Assembly (NCBI GenBank): GCA_001708385.1
Contig: CP012388.1
Location: 1,116,001-1,180,000 of the forward strand
Length of the DNA: 64,000 bases
Source of the DNA: Flavobacterium psychrophilum
GTDB taxonomy: Bacteria; Bacteroidota; Bacteroidia; Flavobacteriales; Flavobacteriaceae
Direction: 5' to 3'
The first letter of the stretch is position 1. Each line of letters starts with the position of its first letter. Both the position numbers and the translations under genes were made by a program. Of the stretch, positions 33,560 through 43,032 are shown one piece after another. The notes under the pieces are model-generated. The model did no database searches. It saw nothing but the letters and a program-made list of their open reading frames with translations, and was not told the origin of the DNA.

Positions 33560-36500
33560 TTATCGTTTTACAACTTTAAGTGTTGCAGTAGCACCACCTT
33601 CAGTTTTAATCTGCATAACATAAGTAGCCTGAGGTAGTGAAGCAATGTTCACATTACCTTTAGTACCGTTAACATCTTGGCGGATAACTTCCTGTCCAAG
33701 AAGGTTAAATACAGATACCTGAGCTATAGTTTCGTTAGCTTCTACATTAACAATATCAGAAGAAGGGTTAGGATATACTACAAGATTTTTAATATCAAAA
33801 GTATCAGTACCTAATACCAGATTTGCTTCGATAGAAAATTTAGGACCTTCGCAACCGTTAATTGTCTGGCTAACACCATAAGTATTACCATCAACAAGGA
33901 TACTTCCGTTAGGAATACTTTGCCATTCACCATCTACAAGGATGTACCATTTAATAGTAGCACCTTCTGTAGCATCGATATCAAAATGGCTTAAGTTATC
34001 TCCAAAAATAAAGTCTTGTTGAGCGCTACCTGTTGGAGCAGCAGGGATCGGGTTGATAGTAACCAATACCGCTGTAAGTTCACTTTCGCAAATACCAATG
34101 CTTTGCGTTAGTATATAAGTTCCGTTAACAAGCGGAGTATCTAAAGTTAATGGTTGGCTATTAGCATCATACCAATTAGCTGTAGCGTTTTCAGAAAGTC
34201 CTGCATCAAGATCTCCAACTACTGCACTTCCACAGAAATCCTGTAAAGATTCCGGAGATGGTATTGTAATTGCCGAAGTAGTTAATACGATCTGGCTTCT
34301 CGCGCCTTCACAACCGTTTACCACCTGAGACACATAATATGTACCCGAAATTACTTCTGAAGTACTTTCAAATAGATCTGTTCCAATTTCAGAACCATAC
34401 CATTTAAATGTAGCACCTTCAGCACCTTCAACAGTTACATCACCAAATGTAGAACCGTTACATGCTGTTTGCTCACCACTTACAGGAGCCGGTATTACAG
34501 ATATTATTATAGCAACGGCCGCTCTTGGACCTTCGCAGCCGGCAATAGTCTGAGAAAGATATAATGTACCTGCAGACACAGCAACTGTGCTTGCTAATGG
34601 ATTAATTGAAGTAGCCGTAGCATACCATTTAGCAGTAACACCTTCAGCATACTGAGGGTCAAGATCTGCTACAGTTGAATTTACACATACAGAAACACTT
34701 GTAACCGCCGGAGCCGGAGTAGGCTCATTAATTGTTACCTCTACAGCAACTTTTGCACCTTCACAATCATTATGCTGTAATGCAGCAAAATAAGTACCTG
34801 TTTCAAGTAATGCATTTGGAGATAATTTTATAGTACTTTCTTCTGTAGCATACCAGTTCACTGTATCTTCTTCAGAAACATCAGCTTCTAATGCTGCTAC
34901 TGTTGATGCAGCACATAAAGTCTGATTTTCAATTACCGGAAGACCTACATTATTTATAGTTACAGTGTGTGCAGATCTACCGCTTTCACAATCTCCCATT
35001 TGTTGAGATACATAATATGTACCAGATTCAACCACTGTTGCAGCATCAAGTTGTGTTGTAGCATCGGCAGTAGCAAACCATTTGAAAGTTGCTGTAGCAC
35101 CACCAAAAGCCTCAAGATCAGCTACTGTAGAACCTGCACAAAGCTCCTGCGCGTAAACCGTAGGATTAACAATTGTACCGATAGTTGCAATAACCGGTTT
35201 TCTAGCACTTTCACAACCTCTTAGCGTTTGAGTTACATAATATGTAGCAGTACCTATTGCATCTGTAGATGCTAAAGCAGTGCCACCATCTGCAGCAGCG
35301 TACCATTTGAAAACACCACCTGTTTCACCAGAAACTAGCAAGTTACCCACTGTTGCTGAAGAACAGAAAAACTGATCTGTCGCTACAGGAAGTGGAATAG
35401 TATCTACAGTTACAGCAACTGCAAGTCTTACACTTTCGCAACCTGCTACTGTCTGAGACACGTAATATGTTTTAGTAACCAATGGCGTTGTACCTGCCAA
35501 TGGAGTACTATCGTTTTCTGCATCATACCAATTTAAGGTAGAACCAAAAGATCCGTTAACAGTAAGATCCTGAACTTTAGAAAGTCCACAAATAGCGATT
35601 GGACCAGATGTAGGAACCGGTGTAGGTTCAACTGTTACAGCAACGGGTCCTGTTCTCGGACCTTCACAAGTACCTGTAACCTGAGATACATAATAGTTTC
35701 CTGACACTACAAGTGTAGAATAAGGTATTTCTGTACCGCCTGAAGCCGTAGTATACCATCTAAAATAAGTATTAGGTACGCCCGTAACACTTAATTGCCC
35801 AACAACAGATCCGGGACAAATTGACTGAGTTCCGGCTACCGGAGCAGGAGGAGCCACACACGTTGCAGCAGGTGCAAGTGTAAGTCTTATTTTCCACGTA
35901 CCTGCGTCTACTTTGTTATATGTAACACTACAGTTTGGCTCACCACCCTGCCATGTTCTCCATGCTCTCATCTGAATGTTGATAGTTCCTGTTAGATCAT
36001 TAGCAATATTAATTCCTGAACGGTTATAGCTATAGGTACCAGATTGACCAGAACCCTGAGCTAGAGAAGCTTCTCCAACACTATTGGTTAAATTATAAAG
36101 CATACTGCGTTGTTCTGACTGGTAACCATTATTCCAGGCTGTCATAGTATACGTAGTGTTCATTCCCGCAACTTTATATCCAGCAGGAACTACAATAGCC
36201 ATACTGGCAGGACAGTCTGTTACTGAATTTACGTTAGGTCCACTGTTATAGTTTGTACTGATTTCACCCCCTGTATAGGTGGTTTGTTCTGTAGAAACAC
36301 CTGTAGCAGTTTGTACCATTCTCCATACACCTTTATCTGTACCACTACAATTCGATCTCACCCAGAAATAATAAGGAGATCCAACTGTTAAGCCGGAAGC
36401 ATAATATGTTGAAGATGTTGAGGCAACATTTCCTAAAGGAGTTGTCGTAGTTGTAGGTGCTGTATTAGCAGTTGAATAATATATATCATAACCTCCTGCC

Positions 36501-37300
36501 GGCGTAGTAACAGCCGGTGTCCAGCTAATAATTGCACTGGCAAGGCCGGCAGTAGCCGTTAAATTTGTAGGAGCGGGACAGCTAGGCACTACATCTGCTG
36601 ATAAAGCGAAGATATTTGTAGCTGCATCACCAGTTGCTGCCGTCTTAGTAAACTTAACACTTTTAATAGATTTACTCTGGTTACCCGGAGTAATTGATAA
36701 AGGTATTTGATACATCCTTGGGTTAGATGAATCAACATCAAGTCCGTCAGTACCTCTGTTAACACGGCCTAAGCCTTGTATAGCAGCACTTCCGCCCCAG
36801 TACCAGTCACCAACACTCACATTATTAAAATCCTGTGTAGTATCATCCGTGAAAGTAACAACAACGTTTACAGCACCACTACCGCCACCGGTTACACCTA
36901 GTACATATAATGTAACTACGGGTTTAGGCGTTGTAAGTACAAGCGTTCCCGTTAAGGTTGTTGCATTAGCTAAACGTAAAGAGTTATTACCACTTAATGG
37001 CCCCAATTGATATGTAAGACCCTGTGTACCTGTGACTAGCGTAGTTATAACTCCGCTTACAGGTACACCAAAATTTATTGCCGGACTTGATGCTGTAGGC
37101 TTAAAATCTGTAGCAACATAAGCATAGATAGCATCAACGCCATGTGTACTTGTAGTTGCGGAAGACCCCACACCATTGGCTATAACGTCGGCGTTATACC
37201 CCGATGTTATGGGGAGTGGTTGGTACTCCTGCCCACTCGCCGACACAAAGGACAAGGCGGCAATTAAGCACGATAAGTAATAAGGTAGTTTTTTTGACAT
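33560..37300 (-). CDS. T9SS type A sorting domain secreted protein with nine Ig-like repeats
   Basis: A 1246-residue secreted protein. Signal peptide at residues 1-23 (CLIAALSFVSASGQ). Residues ~25-235 form a beta-rich domain; ~240-335 a fibronectin type III domain (CPAPTNLTATAGLASAIISW). Residues ~336-480 form another beta domain with WRTWQGGEPNCSV. Nine Ig-like repeats of about 75 residues then run from ~485 to ~1155, each with a C..S.V..L core, FKWY or NWY, and TYYVSQ...GCEG. The last ~75 residues (LVVYPNPSSDIVNVEA, VFNLLGQEV, ATYVMQI, LKVVKR) are the type A T9SS signal. It should be surface-attached and adhesin-like. No enzymatic domain is visible. Confidence 0.92.
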   Translation of the reverse strand: MSKKLPYYLSCLIAALSFVSASGQEYQPLPITSGYNADVIANGVGSSATTSTHGVDAIYAYVATDFKPTASSPAINFGVPVSGVITTLVTGTQGLTYQLGPLSGNNSLRLANATTLTGTLVLTTPKPVVTLYVLGVTGGGSGAVNVVVTFTDDTTQDFNNVSVGDWYWGGSAAIQGLGRVNRGTDGLDVDSSNPRMYQIPLSITPGNQSKSIKSVKFTKTAATGDAATNIFALSADVVPSCPAPTNLTATAGLASAIISWTPAVTTPAGGYDIYYSTANTAPTTTTTPLGNVASTSSTYYASGLTVGSPYYFWVRSNCSGTDKGVWRMVQTATGVSTEQTTYTGGEISTNYNSGPNVNSVTDCPASMAIVVPAGYKVAGMNTTYTMTAWNNGYQSEQRSMLYNLTNSVGEASLAQGSGQSGTYSYNRSGINIANDLTGTINIQMRAWRTWQGGEPNCSVTYNKVDAGTWKIRLTLAPAATCVAPPAPVAGTQSICPGSVVGQLSVTGVPNTYFRWYTTASGGTEIPYSTLVVSGNYYVSQVTGTCEGPRTGPVAVTVEPTPVPTSGPIAICGLSKVQDLTVNGSFGSTLNWYDAENDSTPLAGTTPLVTKTYYVSQTVAGCESVRLAVAVTVDTIPLPVATDQFFCSSATVGNLLVSGETGGVFKWYAAADGGTALASTDAIGTATYYVTQTLRGCESARKPVIATIGTIVNPTVYAQELCAGSTVADLEAFGGATATFKWFATADATTQLDAATVVESGTYYVSQQMGDCESGRSAHTVTINNVGLPVIENQTLCAASTVAALEADVSEEDTVNWYATEESTIKLSPNALLETGTYFAALQHNDCEGAKVAVEVTINEPTPAPAVTSVSVCVNSTVADLDPQYAEGVTAKWYATATSINPLASTVAVSAGTLYLSQTIAGCEGPRAAVAIIISVIPAPVSGEQTACNGSTFGDVTVEGAEGATFKWYGSEIGTDLFESTSEVISGTYYVSQVVNGCEGARSQIVLTTSAITIPSPESLQDFCGSAVVGDLDAGLSENATANWYDANSQPLTLDTPLVNGTYILTQSIGICESELTAVLVTINPIPAAPTGSAQQDFIFGDNLSHFDIDATEGATIKWYILVDGEWQSIPNGSILVDGNTYGVSQTINGCEGPKFSIEANLVLGTDTFDIKNLVVYPNPSSDIVNVEANETIAQVSVFNLLGQEVIRQDVNGTKGNVNIASLPQATYVMQIKTEGGATATLKVVKR

Positions 37301-37483
37301 GAAAGTAAATTTAGGTTAACATAATTTTTAGAAAATTAAGAATTAAATACCAAATTATCTAAAAAATTATAAGTTTTGAGATTTTATAACAAAAAACCTA
37401 ATTTCAACAAAAAAAATACAATTTTAAGAACGTATTGTTAAATTTAAAACATCAATATATTCAATACAATACTAATCAGATGA

Positions 37484-38614
37484 TTATCTTTTCACGTCAG
37501 ATGACACCGGAATCATGCTTGCAACAATCTTAGGCTCCCTTATTATTTTCTTTTCATACTTTGGTGTTATCGCTTTATCTGTATACTTCTCGTCTTTATA
37601 TTTTATATGCTCGATAATAGCAGAAACTTTCACATTTACATCAATGGGCTGCACATAATTGTCATTATTAAGCATAATGCTAAATTTACCCTGAAGAACA
37701 TTGGCATCTACAAATCTTTTATACGACGCTACGCCTTTACCACTATCCAGCGATTTATAAGTTTTTTGCTGTGTAAAAAGCATGCTATTTGCATCGTTTA
37801 AAACTACATATTCCACATCTTCCCCATTTACAGGCATCACCAGATTCGTAAGCGCACCTGCTGCAATACCACCTAAAGGCGTAGAAAAATATGCAGCAGC
37901 ACCTTGCACTGCACCCACTATCATTTTACGGTTTTGTTTCCAAAATTCATTACTTTCCTCTCCTACTCCTACCCAATATGCCCAGGCTACAACCTTTTTA
38001 GTTTCATATTTAGTAATGCTATTTACAGGAAGTGAGAACGAAATAGACGTTGTCGACTCCCCAAACGTAGCCTTAGAATCTACTCTCTGGCTTTTATCGA
38101 GTACCACTTCTTCATATTTTTTCTCTGATGCCGTTACCCTTCGTACTTTTTGTAGATATAAAGTATCGTATCCTACTACTACATCTTTTGTGATTGAAGT
38201 ATACACCGTGTCCTGTGTTGTGATCCACTTTACTGAAGTAACAAAATTCTCTGTCTGCTTAGAAGCCGGCACGCGAACAATCTTTACATTACATAAACGG
38301 ATGTCTTTTGCCGTATTATTAAACCTGAATTTATATACCGCCTTACGGTTTATTATAAACTCACGATTCTTTTCCTTTTTCACCTCATGACCTTTATATT
38401 TATAAACATCAGGATACTCCAAAACCGTTACTTCGTCTATCGTATTTCCATTAGCTTCCTCAACGCTTAGCAAGACTTTATCGCCTTCTGCAAAACAATA
38501 GAAAAGTTCTTCAGCAGCCGCCGGATTGATGCGAAGTTGTACTTCGGCTACATTAATTTTTTGTCCGTAACAAACACCTGCAAAAAGTAAAAACAGGATT
38601 AGAGATTTATTCAT
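37484..38614 (-). CDS. Secreted protein of unknown function
   Basis: A 376-residue protein with a signal peptide (LILFLLFAGVCYGQ). The mature part is mostly beta-rich, with one hydrophobic glycine/alanine stretch near residues 232-262 (MIVGAVQGAAAYFSTPLGGIAAGAL) that could insert in a membrane. Six or so segments rich in Val, Lys and Thr suggest a jelly-roll or Ig-like fold. There is no T9SS tail. It is 15 bp upstream of mazG on the same strand. I do not recognise the family. Confidence 0.75.
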   Translation of the reverse strand: MNKSLILFLLFAGVCYGQKINVAEVQLRINPAAAEELFYCFAEGDKVLLSVEEANGNTIDEVTVLEYPDVYKYKGHEVKKEKNREFIINRKAVYKFRFNNTAKDIRLCNVKIVRVPASKQTENFVTSVKWITTQDTVYTSITKDVVVGYDTLYLQKVRRVTASEKKYEEVVLDKSQRVDSKATFGESTTSISFSLPVNSITKYETKKVVAWAYWVGVGEESNEFWKQNRKMIVGAVQGAAAYFSTPLGGIAAGALTNLVMPVNGEDVEYVVLNDANSMLFTQQKTYKSLDSGKGVASYKRFVDANVLQGKFSIMLNNDNYVQPIDVNVKVSAIIEHIKYKDEKYTDKAITPKYEKKIIREPKIVASMIPVSSDVKR

Positions 38615-38629
38615 AGTAAGGGAATAATG

Positions 38630-39403
38630 CTATAGTTTTTTTGCTTCGTTCCAGAAAACATCCATTTCGGCAAGCGTCATATCTGCCAGGGGCTTGCCCA
38701 GTTCAGACGCTTTGCTTTCAAGATACATAAAGCGTTTAATGAATTTTTTATTGGTACGCTCAAGAGCATCTTCAGGGTTTACATTCAGAAATCTTGCGTA
38801 ATTGATCATCGAAAACAAGACGTCGCCAAACTCAGCTTCTATCTTATCCTGGTCTCCATTTTTAACCTCTTCCTGAAATTCCTCAATTTCTTCCTGAACC
38901 TTATCCCAAACCTGATGTGGCTCTTCCCAGTCAAAACCAACGCCTTTGGCCTTATCCTGAATACGGCTTGCTTTAACAAGTGCAGGCAGGCTTTTAGGAA
39001 CACCTTCCAACACCGACTTTTTACCTTCTTTTAGCTTTAGCTTTTCCCAGTTTTGCTTTACCTCTTCTTCATCCTGAACGACCACATCGCCATAGATATG
39101 CGGGTGGCGATGTATCAGCTTTTCGCAAATTTCGTTGGCAACATCAGCAATATCAAAATCAGCAGTTTCGCTTCCTATTTTAGCATAAAAAACAATATGC
39201 AGCAATATATCGCCAAGTTCCTTTTTAACCTCATTAAGGTCGTTATCAAGAATGGCATCGCCAAGTTCATACGTTTCTTCAATGGTAAGATGGCGAAGGC
39301 TTTGCAGCGTTTGCTTTTTATCCCACGGGCATTTTTCACGAAGCTCGTCCATTATATCAAGAAGCCTGTTAAAGGCATCAAGCTGCTGCTGTCTTGTGTT
39401 CAT
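38630..39403 (-). CDS. mazG: Nucleoside triphosphate pyrophosphohydrolase MazG
   Basis: A 257-residue all-alpha NTP pyrophosphatase that cleaves NTPs and dNTPs to monophosphate, limiting damaged nucleotides. Two MazG-like domains are visible. The N-terminal one has CPWDKKQTLQSLRHLTIEETYELGDAI and the metal-site EVKKELGDILLHIVFYA; the C-terminal one has EEIEEFQEEV and KIEAEFGDVLFSMINYA. I take the ATG at 39403 (MNTRQQQLDAF) as start, not an in-frame one at 39448, because a terminator hairpin for the upstream DUF5606 gene occupies 39420-39458. Confidence 0.93.
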   Translation of the reverse strand: MNTRQQQLDAFNRLLDIMDELREKCPWDKKQTLQSLRHLTIEETYELGDAILDNDLNEVKKELGDILLHIVFYAKIGSETADFDIADVANEICEKLIHRHPHIYGDVVVQDEEEVKQNWEKLKLKEGKKSVLEGVPKSLPALVKASRIQDKAKGVGFDWEEPHQVWDKVQEEIEEFQEEVKNGDQDKIEAEFGDVLFSMINYARFLNVNPEDALERTNKKFIKRFMYLESKASELGKPLADMTLAEMDVFWNEAKKL

Positions 39404-39419
39404 TATTTTTTTGTGTAAA

Positions 39420-39458
39420 AATAAAAAATCCTGCCACTTGATATACAAAAGGCAGGAT
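39420..39458 (-). terminator. Intrinsic terminator after the DUF5606 gene
   Basis: On the minus strand ATCCTGCC pairs with GGCAGGAT, followed by TTTTTTATTTTT. It lies between the DUF5606 stop and mazG. Confidence 0.82.
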
Positions 39459-39482
39459 AAATTATATAACTAAGAAAATGTA

Positions 39483-39926
39483 CTATTCTTCGGTCTTAAC
39501 TTCTTCTTCCTGTGCAGGAGCTTCTACAGCAGCAGCCGGTTTGTCTTTACTTACAAGACCTTTAGCCTGTAGCATACCGTACCAGTTAAGAATTTTTTTA
39601 ATGTCAGATGCATATACCCTGTCTTCATCAAACTCAGGAAGTACTTCTCTGAAATAAGACTCTAACTTAGCATTGTCTTCTTTATGAGAAAGTGCCGGAC
39701 CATTATCTTCTTTTTCTGCAATAGCGCGGAAAACTTCAGAAAGACGGATCTCTCCATCATACGTGTATACTGATATTTCAGATAAAAGGCTCACATTGCT
39801 CCTTAAACCTACAGTCACTTTTTTACCGTCGATAAGTGATTCTGCAACAAATCCTGTACGGGTTTGTAGTTTAAGTTCGTATAGTCCCGGTTTTCCGGAT
39901 ATGGATAATATTTTCTCTATGCTCAT
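39483..39926 (-). CDS. DUF5606-domain protein
   Basis: A 147-residue cytoplasmic protein of the Bacteroidota-specific DUF5606 family: SIEKILSISGKPGLYELKLQ and LIDGKKVTVGLRSNVSLLSEISVYT at the start, then a helical part with FDEDRVYASDIKKILNWY, and a short acidic tail (AQEEEVKTEE). Its neighbours def (upstream, 55 bp) and mazG make a conserved neighbourhood in Flavobacteria. Function unknown. Confidence 0.9.
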   Translation of the reverse strand: MSIEKILSISGKPGLYELKLQTRTGFVAESLIDGKKVTVGLRSNVSLLSEISVYTYDGEIRLSEVFRAIAEKEDNGPALSHKEDNAKLESYFREVLPEFDEDRVYASDIKKILNWYGMLQAKGLVSKDKPAAAVEAPAQEEEVKTEE

Positions 39927-39981
39927 TGTGTTATTTTTTTAAGGAAGGCAAATATCTAATCTTTGACTTAAAAAACAAAAA

Positions 39982-40569
39982 TTATCTGCCTTTTTTGGCG
40001 ATAAATTTCATTTTATAATCAGGCCTTGTTTTCCCCTCCATTATATTTTGAAGTTTCTTCTTAATCAACGTCTTTTTAAGTGAAGATATTTTATCTGTAA
40101 ACAAAATTCCCTCAATATGGTCATACTCATGCTGTATTACCCTGGCAATAAGCCCGTCGTATACATCTGTATGCTTTTTAAAGTCTTCGTCAACATATTC
40201 TATCGTAATTTTTTCTTTACGGTATACGTCTTCGCGAACCTCAGGAATACTAAGGCAGCCTTCGTTAAAACCCCATTCTTCACCTTCTTCTTTTACGATT
40301 ACAGCATTAATAAAGGTCTTTTTAAAATCTTTAAGCAACTCCTGCTCTTCTTTAGAAAGATCTTCGTCATCGCTAAACGGACTAGTATCTATAACAAATA
40401 GACGGATAGCAAGGCCTACCTGTGGCGCTGCAAGGCCCACACCATAAGCATTGTACATGGTGTCATACATATTGGCAATGATTTCTTTAAGACCAGGATG
40501 GTTCTCATTTACCTCCTCACCTTTTTTGCGTAACACCGGATCGCCGTATCCTACAATTGGTAATATCAT
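39982..40569 (-). CDS. def: Peptide deformylase
   Basis: A 195-residue metal-dependent deformylase that removes the N-formyl group from nascent proteins. All three signature motifs are present: YGVGLAAPQVG (motif I), EGCLSIPE (motif II with the metal Cys) and QHEYDHIEGILFTDK (motif III with the HExxH-type metal ligands). The length is normal. A TACTTTTG -7 element lies about 57 bp upstream. Confidence 0.97.
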   Translation of the reverse strand: MILPIVGYGDPVLRKKGEEVNENHPGLKEIIANMYDTMYNAYGVGLAAPQVGLAIRLFVIDTSPFSDDEDLSKEEQELLKDFKKTFINAVIVKEEGEEWGFNEGCLSIPEVREDVYRKEKITIEYVDEDFKKHTDVYDGLIARVIQHEYDHIEGILFTDKISSLKKTLIKKKLQNIMEGKTRPDYKMKFIAKKGR

Positions 40570-40625
40570 AATCGCGTAACTTTTAAAATTTGCAACGTAC
40601 AGTAAACACTACTGTTTTGAGACTG

Positions 40626-40633
40626 CAAAAGTA
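40626..40633 (-). promoter_or_regulatory. -7 element of def
   Basis: On the minus strand TACTTTTG fits TAnnTTTG. It lies in the 179-bp gap shared with the divergent FUSC gene. The same gap holds a perfect 10-bp palindrome GCCGTACGGC at about 40693-40702 and an inverted GAATG/CATTC, of unknown meaning. Confidence 0.5.
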
Positions 40634-40748
40634 ATAAATTAAAATGATTTGCCACTGTCAGTATAAATGCTAAAATTTTGTGAGAATTGCTTCTGCCGTA
40701 CGGCGAATGATTTTAACATTCATTACCTTTACCTCATAGTTACCAAAT

Positions 40749-42968
40749 ATGCTCCAGAGGATACGCAATTTTACCGACAGTACTAATTTTACAAAGGCCG
40801 TAATCGTAACCGTTGCCGCCGCATCTCCGGTACTTATCCTTTCTCAGCTTGGCTTTTTTGAGATAGGTTTTGCCATTGCGCTAGGTGCTTTTTTAACCTA
40901 TCCGGCAGACATTCCAAGTAACCTTTTACACAGAACTAAAGGGCTCTTAACCGCCGCCGCCATTGTTGCCGGCTGCGTATTGCTTGTAAACCTGCTACAT
41001 CCGTTACCTTATATATTTTATCCTGCAATACTTATATTGGTATTCTTCTTGTCTATGATATCGGTATATGGGCAACGGGCAACGATGGTTTCGTTCTCTG
41101 CCCTTTTAGCTACCGCCCTTGCAACAGGCCATATACATACCGGATGGGAAATACTGCATTACACAGGCTATGTGTTTGCAGGTGGAATGCTCTACACCTT
41201 TATATCCGTTTCGTTTAATTACCTGAGTCCGCACCGTTATACCGAACTGCAAATTGCAGAATGTATGAAGCTTACTGCTAAATACATGAAACTTAGGGGT
41301 GATTTGTGGAATGCAGATGCCGACAGGGCCTCCATTGTCGAAAAGCAATTGCATCTTCAGGTAGAAATAAACCTTACGCACGACAACCTGCGCGAAATGC
41401 TTATGCGTAGCAGGTCGAACACAGAAAATTCTAACAGGAGCCGTAAAATGCTACTGGTTTTCATCTCGTTGATGGAAATTCTGGAGATCGCATTATCCAC
41501 TTCGTTTGACCATAGCAAGCTTCACCAAAAGTTCAGCGAGCATCCAAAGGTGTTAAGCACTTACCAAAACCTCGCTTATAACCTGGCTTCATCCCTTAAA
41601 AAAATATCCAAAAGCATAGAGAACCGAACTAAGTATACACCTAAACATCAGCTTTTACAGGATCTTGAAGCTTTAGAAAAAGCCATTAATACCTACGAAG
41701 AAGAATTAGGCACGGAGGCTGCTTCCGAAGGTGTGTGGATGCTTTCCAATATGCTGCACTATGCCGAAAAGCAAATTGAGAAGATTAAAATCATTGAGCG
41801 CGCCTTTACCAATAAAATCAATTTTAAAGATCTGAAGGGAAGGGATAAAGACCTTGAAAAATTCCTTACTCCGGAATATTACCCTTTCCATACATTAAAA
41901 GAGAACTTAAGCTTTTCGTCTACTATTTTCAGGCATTCGCTGAGGCTTAGTATGAGTATAGCCATAGGATTTGCCATAGGCTTGATTTTCCCACTGCAAA
42001 ATATATACTGGATATTACTTACCATAATAGTTATCATGCGTCCCGGCTACGGACTTACCAAACAGCGTTCTTATCAAAGGATCATAGGTACAATTACAGG
42101 AGGTATTGTCGCTTTTGCATTCCTAAGTTTTGTGCACCAGCCGGTCATTATCGGTACGCTTGCCATTGTGTGTATGCTACTTGGTTTTACATTTACCGCT
42201 ATCAATTACCGCATAGGTGCCACGTTCGTAACTATATATGTTGTGTTTTTGTATGCGTTACTTACTCCCGATATCGCCGATGTGATTCAGTACCGCATAC
42301 TCGACACCACAGTTGGTTCAGGTATTGCTTTTATAGCCAACTACTTCTTATGGCCCTCATGGGAATTTTTAAACATGCCGGCATTCATCAAAAAATCTAT
42401 TGAAGCAAACCGCAATTACCTTACCGAAATATCGCTATATTATAACCAAAAGGGCAATGTTACCACCTCGTACAAACTGGCGCGTAAAAACGCATTTGTA
42501 GAGCTTGGCAATTTAATGTCGTCTTACCAGCGTATGGCACAAGAGCCTAAATCCAAACAAAAGCAACAGAACCAAATGTATAAGCTTGCGGTATTAAACC
42601 ACACACTGCTCTCATCTTTAGCATCATTGGGCACCTATACGCAGTCGCATAAAACATATAAAGCATCAGAAGCTTTTAATGTAGTGGTAGCTACGGTTAT
42701 AAAAAACCTTGACCATGCCATCGCGTTATTAAATATGCAGGTTCAGGCAGAAGAAGCCCAACAGGCCAATAACGAAGAGCTAGCCATACGTTTTACCGAA
42801 CTTAAAAACATACGCGCCCGCGAGCTCAAAGAGGCACATATAACAGATGAGGAAGAATTTCGACTTAAAATGGAAGAAGCCCACCTGATTATAGAACAAT
42901 TGGTATGGCTTGGAGGAATATCTGAAAAAATTGTAAAAGCAGCCCGCACACTGGATCTTAAAAACTAA
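40749..42968 (+). CDS. FUSC-family (YccS/YhfK-like) inner-membrane transporter
   Basis: A 739-residue protein with two clusters of about six transmembrane helices (residues ~17-145 and ~395-525), each followed by a large cytoplasmic helical domain. The pattern matches FUSC/YccS-like proteins related to aromatic-acid and fusaric-acid efflux. The second cluster has IMRPGYGLTKQRSYQRIIGTITGG, the FUSC core. The substrate is unknown. It stands alone between def and a frameshifted gene, with no membrane-fusion or outer-membrane partner nearby. Confidence 0.9.
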   Translation: MLQRIRNFTDSTNFTKAVIVTVAAASPVLILSQLGFFEIGFAIALGAFLTYPADIPSNLLHRTKGLLTAAAIVAGCVLLVNLLHPLPYIFYPAILILVFFLSMISVYGQRATMVSFSALLATALATGHIHTGWEILHYTGYVFAGGMLYTFISVSFNYLSPHRYTELQIAECMKLTAKYMKLRGDLWNADADRASIVEKQLHLQVEINLTHDNLREMLMRSRSNTENSNRSRKMLLVFISLMEILEIALSTSFDHSKLHQKFSEHPKVLSTYQNLAYNLASSLKKISKSIENRTKYTPKHQLLQDLEALEKAINTYEEELGTEAASEGVWMLSNMLHYAEKQIEKIKIIERAFTNKINFKDLKGRDKDLEKFLTPEYYPFHTLKENLSFSSTIFRHSLRLSMSIAIGFAIGLIFPLQNIYWILLTIIVIMRPGYGLTKQRSYQRIIGTITGGIVAFAFLSFVHQPVIIGTLAIVCMLLGFTFTAINYRIGATFVTIYVVFLYALLTPDIADVIQYRILDTTVGSGIAFIANYFLWPSWEFLNMPAFIKKSIEANRNYLTEISLYYNQKGNVTTSYKLARKNAFVELGNLMSSYQRMAQEPKSKQKQQNQMYKLAVLNHTLLSSLASLGTYTQSHKTYKASEAFNVVVATVIKNLDHAIALLNMQVQAEEAQQANNEELAIRFTELKNIRARELKEAHITDEEEFRLKMEEAHLIIEQLVWLGGISEKIVKAARTLDLKN

Positions 42969-42972
42969 TTCC

Positions 42973-43000
42973 AAAAAATATCCCGCCATGTTGACGGGAT
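42973..43000 (-). terminator. Intrinsic terminator of the frameshifted gene
   Basis: On the minus strand ATCCCG...CGGGAT is followed by ATTTTTT. The T-run lies on the minus-strand side, so it serves the leftward gene rather than the FUSC gene. Confidence 0.65.
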
Positions 43001-43032
43001 TGGGAGTAAGGAAATTGAAATTGGTGTTTATT

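Noticed and set aside
37782..38390. 202-codon open frame antisense to the secreted protein at 37484-38614
   Set aside because: No ribosome binding site or recognisable motif; the opposite strand has a signal peptide and a plausible start.
40693..40702. GCCGTACGGC palindrome upstream of the FUSC gene as an operator
   Set aside because: A single 10-bp palindrome without a neighbouring regulator is too weak to call.
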